Of a stretch of DNA of 64,000 bases, positions 60,410 through 64,000 are shown in pieces. The first letter of the stretch is position 1. Every line of letters starts with the position of its first letter. Source of the stretch: Mesotaenium endlicherianum (Eukaryota > Streptophyta > Zygnematophyceae > Zygnematales > Mesotaeniaceae); the NCBI GenBank assembly GCA_009602735.1, contig WELA01003469.1:325311-389310 (forward strand). The letters run 5' to 3'. The position numbers were made by a program, and so were the translations under genes. A model generated the notes under the pieces. It saw nothing but the letters and a program-made list of their open reading frames with translations. It was not told where the DNA came from and did not search any database.

Positions 60410-62944
60410 TTAGGGTACATGTCCTAGTCTTGCTCCAGAGTAGACATGTAGGCCTTTAAAGAGGTCGTTCGGGTACAATTCATACGCTCGATTTGCCATT
60501 TGATTGCGGGTGGTAGGCAGTGGACATATCCAGCGATGTACCCAAGTTTTTGAAGAGATTTTTCCAAAAATGGCTTGGATCTCTCTCCGACACAATTCTT
60601 GTTGGTAGTCCATGGAGTCAGAAGATGTTGTCAAAGATGAGTCTTGCAAGTGGTGGTGCTATAGCCTTAGTCGTCGTGGGAATGAAATGAGCCATCTTGG
60701 TAAGTCTGTCCACCACCGTGAGTATTGCATTATGGCCTTGAGGGCACGTCCACAATAAGGCCCATTGAGATGTCCGTCAATTACCTCTCCGAGATTGGTA
60801 GTGGTTGGAGGAGTCCTCCCGCCTTTTGTAATGAGGGCTTGACTTTTTGGCATGTGTCACAGCTCCTGCGGTACTCCTTGACTTGCTTAGACATGCTTGG
60901 CCAGCAATAAGTCCGGGCTAGAACGCCCGTGGTCTTTAAGATTCCAAAGTGTCCTCCAAGAGGGTTGTCAGGTGCTTCTCGTAGAAGCAAGAGCCGGAGG
61001 TCTAAGTCATTAAGAACACATCTCTGAACGGTGTCTTACCTCACCCAATAATTGCCTTCTTGCTTCTTGTATGGGTTCAAGGTCCTTGTCCTCCGTTCTT
61101 GTAGTAAGGGTCTCTTTCATAGGCGGCTGAAAATCTTGCCTCCAAATCCGCATGCAAGGTTGACGTAACCGAGTTCACCTGTAGTCTTCAAAGGGGGTCG
61201 GCTGGATTTGTCTTCCCCGATTGGCAATGGATTGTGATATTGTATTGTTGCAAGTATCCACTCCATCTTGCTTGTCTTCTTAAGAGATACGGTTGCGTCT
61301 GGAGGTGCTTCAACGCCTTGTGGTCCGTAGTGACCAGTACCTTGCGTCCTTCAACGTAGCAGCGCCAAACCTTCAAGGCATGTACAATCGTCAACGCCTC
61401 TCGCTCCGTGGTTGTATAATTTTGCTCGGCTGGATTTAGCTTCCTTGACTCGTAGGCAATGGGCTGCAGTCCCTTGCCTTGGTCTTGAAGCAGGATTGCT
61501 CCTATTGCATAGGAAGATGCATCGGTGATGGCGTGGAAGGGCCAATCTGGATTTGGACTTGGGAGTATAAGCACCGGGAATGTTGTCATTCTTTGCTTCA
61601 ACTGTTGGAACGCTTCCTCCTCTTTCTTGGTCCAAACGTATGGCTTGTCCTTCTTGAGTACATCCGTGAGGGGGGCGGCTATGTGTGAGAAGCTCTGGAT
61701 GAATCTCCTGTACCAATTGGCAAATTTCAAGAATGATTGGAGTTCTTTCTTGGTAGTGGGGGTTGGCCATTCCTCCACCACCGTGGTCTTCTTGGACTCC
61801 ATCTTGATGCCATCAATAGTCTCGTGGAGACCTAGGAACTCCACTTCTTGTATGGCAAACTCGCACTTTGACTCCTTTGCAAATAGCTTATTGTGCTTCA
61901 ATATTTCAAGGACTTCGTTAATGTGTCTTGCATGCTCTTCAAGGGTCTTGCCGCAGATGAGGATGTCATCAATGAATACCACCACAAATTTGTCCAATAT
62001 GGGCTGAAATATGGTGTTCATCATAGTCATGAAAGTTGCTGGCGCGTTGGTGAGTCCAAATGGCAGGACCATGAACTCAAAATGTCCATATCTTGTCCTG
62101 AATGCCGTCTTCTCTATGTCCGGTTCTGCGATGCGAATCTGGTGGTAGCCGCTCCGTAAGTCAATCTTCGTGAAGTACTTGGCTCCAACCAGCCGGTCCA
62201 TGAGCTCATCCATGCGCGGCAGCGGGTATCGATTCTTGATGGTGATCTTGTTGAGGGCGCGATAGTCCACACACATCCTCAAGGTACCATCTTTCTTCTT
62301 GACAAATAGCACCGGGGCTCCAAATGGCGACTTGCTAGGTCGAATGAAGCCATGCTCCAGTAGCTCCTTGATTTGCTTCTTGACTTTGTCTAGCTCCGTG
62401 TACGACATTTTGAACGTAGGTCGAGAGATGGGCTTGCTTCCGGGCTCCAACTCTATCTTGTGGTCTACGAATCTCTTTGGCAATTCCGGGGAGAATACTT
62501 TTTTGGAGTCCTCCAAGACTTCTTGTATCTTTTTGGGAGTGGGGCTGCCTTCTTGACTCTCGATGTCTTTCTTGATGTCTTTTGGCGTGATCAAGGCCAA
62601 AAGAAGCTCGTGTTCCTTCCTCACAAGTCCCTTGAGTTGGAGGGCGGACAATAGTATCTCGTGTGCCGGCTTCTGGATGTCTTGTGTTTAAACATTCTGG
62701 ATTGCGCGCAAAATACAGATTCTTGAAGTGATGTCATTCTTGATCTTGATAGTACCGTCCCTCCAATCAACTTGGGGATTGTGCTTGGTCAACCAAGGCG
62801 TCCCTAGGATAACGTCGTACTTGCCCAATTGCATGGGGGAAAACACAACTCCATCCTTAAAGGATTTGATGGAGAGTGCCAAGGGGTACGTCTTCTTGGA
62901 AGGGGTAGTGTAGGATAATCCGTCGGGCATCATAATCTCCTTGT
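60410..62944 (-). mobile_element. element E, Ty3/gypsy of another family, partial
   Basis: Minus-strand pol pieces are a protease (62688-62933: QLGKYDVILGTPWL), a long RT-RNase H frame, and integrase parts (zinc head at 60781-60990 with GGHFGILKT and CDTCQKVKPS; further integrase-like sequence at 60410-60649). No LTRs of its own are visible. It abuts D on the left and is cut by LTR G on the right. Protein similarity to element B is moderate, so it is a separate lineage. Broken, with several breaks in the integrase part. Confidence 0.85.
61188..62651 (-). CDS. element E reverse transcriptase-RNase H segment
   Basis: This 487-codon open stretch carries RT motifs ([49 protein letters not shown], and the active site VVFIDDILI). 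An RNase H domain follows ([39 protein letters not shown], ending [10 protein letters not shown]). It is typical Ty3/gypsy. Part of a fossil element. Confidence 0.9.
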   Translation of the reverse strand: MSALQLKGLVRKEHELLLALITPKDIKKDIESQEGSPTPKKIQEVLEDSKKVFSPELPKRFVDHKIELEPGSKPISRPTFKMSYTELDKVKKQIKELLEHGFIRPSKSPFGAPVLFVKKKDGTLRMCVDYRALNKITIKNRYPLPRMDELMDRLVGAKYFTKIDLRSGYHQIRIAEPDIEKTAFRTRYGHFEFMVLPFGLTNAPATFMTMMNTIFQPILDKFVVVFIDDILICGKTLEEHARHINEVLEILKHNKLFAKESKCEFAIQEVEFLGLHETIDGIKMESKKTTVVEEWPTPTTKKELQSFLKFANWYRRFIQSFSHIAAPLTDVLKKDKPYVWTKKEEEAFQQLKQRMTTFPVLILPSPNPDWPFHAITDASSYAIGAILLQDQGKGLQPIAYESRKLNPAEQNYTTTEREALTIVHALKVWRCYVEGRKVLVTTDHKALKHLQTQPYLLRRQARWSGYLQQYNITIHCQSGKTNPADPL

Positions 62945-63675
62945 TGTGGTTGTAAGGTTATGAAAGTGTAGTTTGTCATTTTCTAGCAGTTTATGTGCAC
63001 AGAGTGTGATTTGAGAACAATTTTGGCCTTTATTTCAAGGCATTTGGACAAGTATTGAGAAATTTATGAGTCTTGGGAATTTTTAGTGAGTTTTTATCGT
63101 CAAAAATTCAATTTTGTGACAAGGACAGGTCCAGTGACGAAAAATTCGGTTGGATTTTAGTAAGTAGAACATTGAATCATGAGGATTCCAGAAACTACGT
63201 ACGATTACGTAGAGTGCCACAATCTCGTGGAGTTTCTAGAAACTCCGTGAGGAGTTTGTGGACTGTGTAGTAGAATATTCTAGAGTGTGATTGTGTGTGC
63301 ATGTGAATGTGCTAGCTTGTCCAACTAGGCAAGGTCACCTACATGGAAGGAGCCATAGGTTAAGGTTCTGGAGGTACTTTGCTAGAGAGGACACTTAGAG
63401 TTAAAGCATAAATGGAAAGCACAAAGAAGTGGAGGGAGTCTAGTCTTGTCTAGTCTAGATTAACCTTCTTATCTTATACACGACTTTTCTTGATCAAGTG
63501 AGTTCTTTTCCACTCCTCTCTCATGTAGCCCTCTAACTCTTGCAAGGGTGGCATACCACCAAGCCACTCCACCTTGTGTATGCAACTAGGAGAGGTCCTC
63601 GTGCACGCTTTCACTCGCGGGTGAGGGTGCGTGAGTGTGTGTAGGTGCACTCCTCGCACCCTTCCCCCTTTCACA
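62945..63675 (+). repeat. candidate LTR of element G
   Basis: TGTGG...TTCACA ends enclose about 731 bp, immediately followed by TGGTATCAAAGC (63676-63687), a near match to the Met-tRNA primer site. Element E similarity stops exactly at its left edge. The second LTR would lie beyond the window, so the boundaries and family (copia-like by the LTR/primer arrangement) are provisional. Confidence 0.5.
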
Positions 63676-64000
63676 TGGTATCAAAGCTACCTAGTTGCTT
63701 CATTTGGAGGAGGAGTTTTGGTTGGTGATGCTTGTAGGAGTGTAGAGAGGGTAGAGAGGAGAGACAAGGATAATTTATACGTTGCGAAGGGCAGCCATGA
63801 AGACGTTGATGCAAGCTAGAATCTCACTCTCTTGAAGGAGGGAGGAGATGGGAAGAGGGAGGTGCTCCAAGAAGCGTTGACTTGGATGCAACCAGATTTT
63901 TGTACGTTTTTTTTATAGTGTGAGAAGGTTGCCCAAGCACGGTAGTGATATAAGAAATATAGAGCAGCCTTTGCTTGAGTATGGAGACATATGAGCATGA
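63676..64000 (+). mobile_element. element G internal start, runs off the window
   Basis: It starts with the primer site TGGTATCAAAGC. No protein-coding sequence is recognised in the remaining 310 bases, which would be leader. Family not determined. Confidence 0.4.

Overview
This window is nuclear DNA of a green-plant-lineage eukaryote, most likely a streptophyte. It carries spliced genes with GT-AG introns for a plastid-type beta-amylase, a fructosamine/ribulosamine 3-kinase, a land-plant-like glyoxalase I, an LEA-like protein and an RD21-type papain protease with a granulin domain. It also carries several chromodomain Ty3/gypsy retrotransposons with Met-tRNA-type primer sites. A charophyte alga (Chara-like) or a bryophyte would fit. 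The species cannot be proven from the sequence.

Left third (1-28 kb), transposon nest. After a CT microsatellite and a diverged tandem duplication, a transposase-like gene runs from about 2.87 kb. It is interrupted at 4076 by LTR element A (4076-10929), whose right end is in turn hit by element B (10930-19746). The transposase-like frame resumes at about 19.76 kb and runs to about 20.6 kb. There a plus-strand LTR copy (F) begins, itself split by element C (21105-27470). Target-site duplications support this order: TTTCA around B, CAAGA/CTAGA around A, CCATG/CCATA around C. B looks the youngest and nearly whole: gag, a protease-RT-RNase H-integrase-chromodomain pol, and an extra 566-codon ORF between pol and the 3' LTR. 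That third ORF has a diverged counterpart in C and is the most novel item here.

Middle and right (30-57 kb), host gene island. In order: beta-amylase (+, 6 exons, 30470-33573); FN3K (+, about 10 exons including two micro-exons, 36213-41900, in a strikingly GC-rich tract with one ambiguous base); glyoxalase I (+, 8 exons, 44608-48248, with an in-frame 5' targeting exon and a perfect 33-bp hairpin in intron 1); LEA-like protein (+, 3 exons, 49742-51523); RD21-like granulin cysteine protease (-, 5 exons, 53610-56434). Exon phases agree at every joint I placed in these genes except exon 3/4 of FN3K, where the N lies. FN3K (repair of glycated proteins) and glyoxalase I (removal of methylglyoxal, a glycating agent) are neighbours with related roles. 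Beta-amylase releases maltose from starch. No operon-like linkage is implied.

Right end (59-64 kb), second transposon cluster. It holds a plus-strand copy of the B/C family (D: LTR and partial gag), an abutting minus-strand remnant of a different Ty3/gypsy family (E), and the start of a further LTR element (G) with a Met-tRNA-type primer site running off the window.
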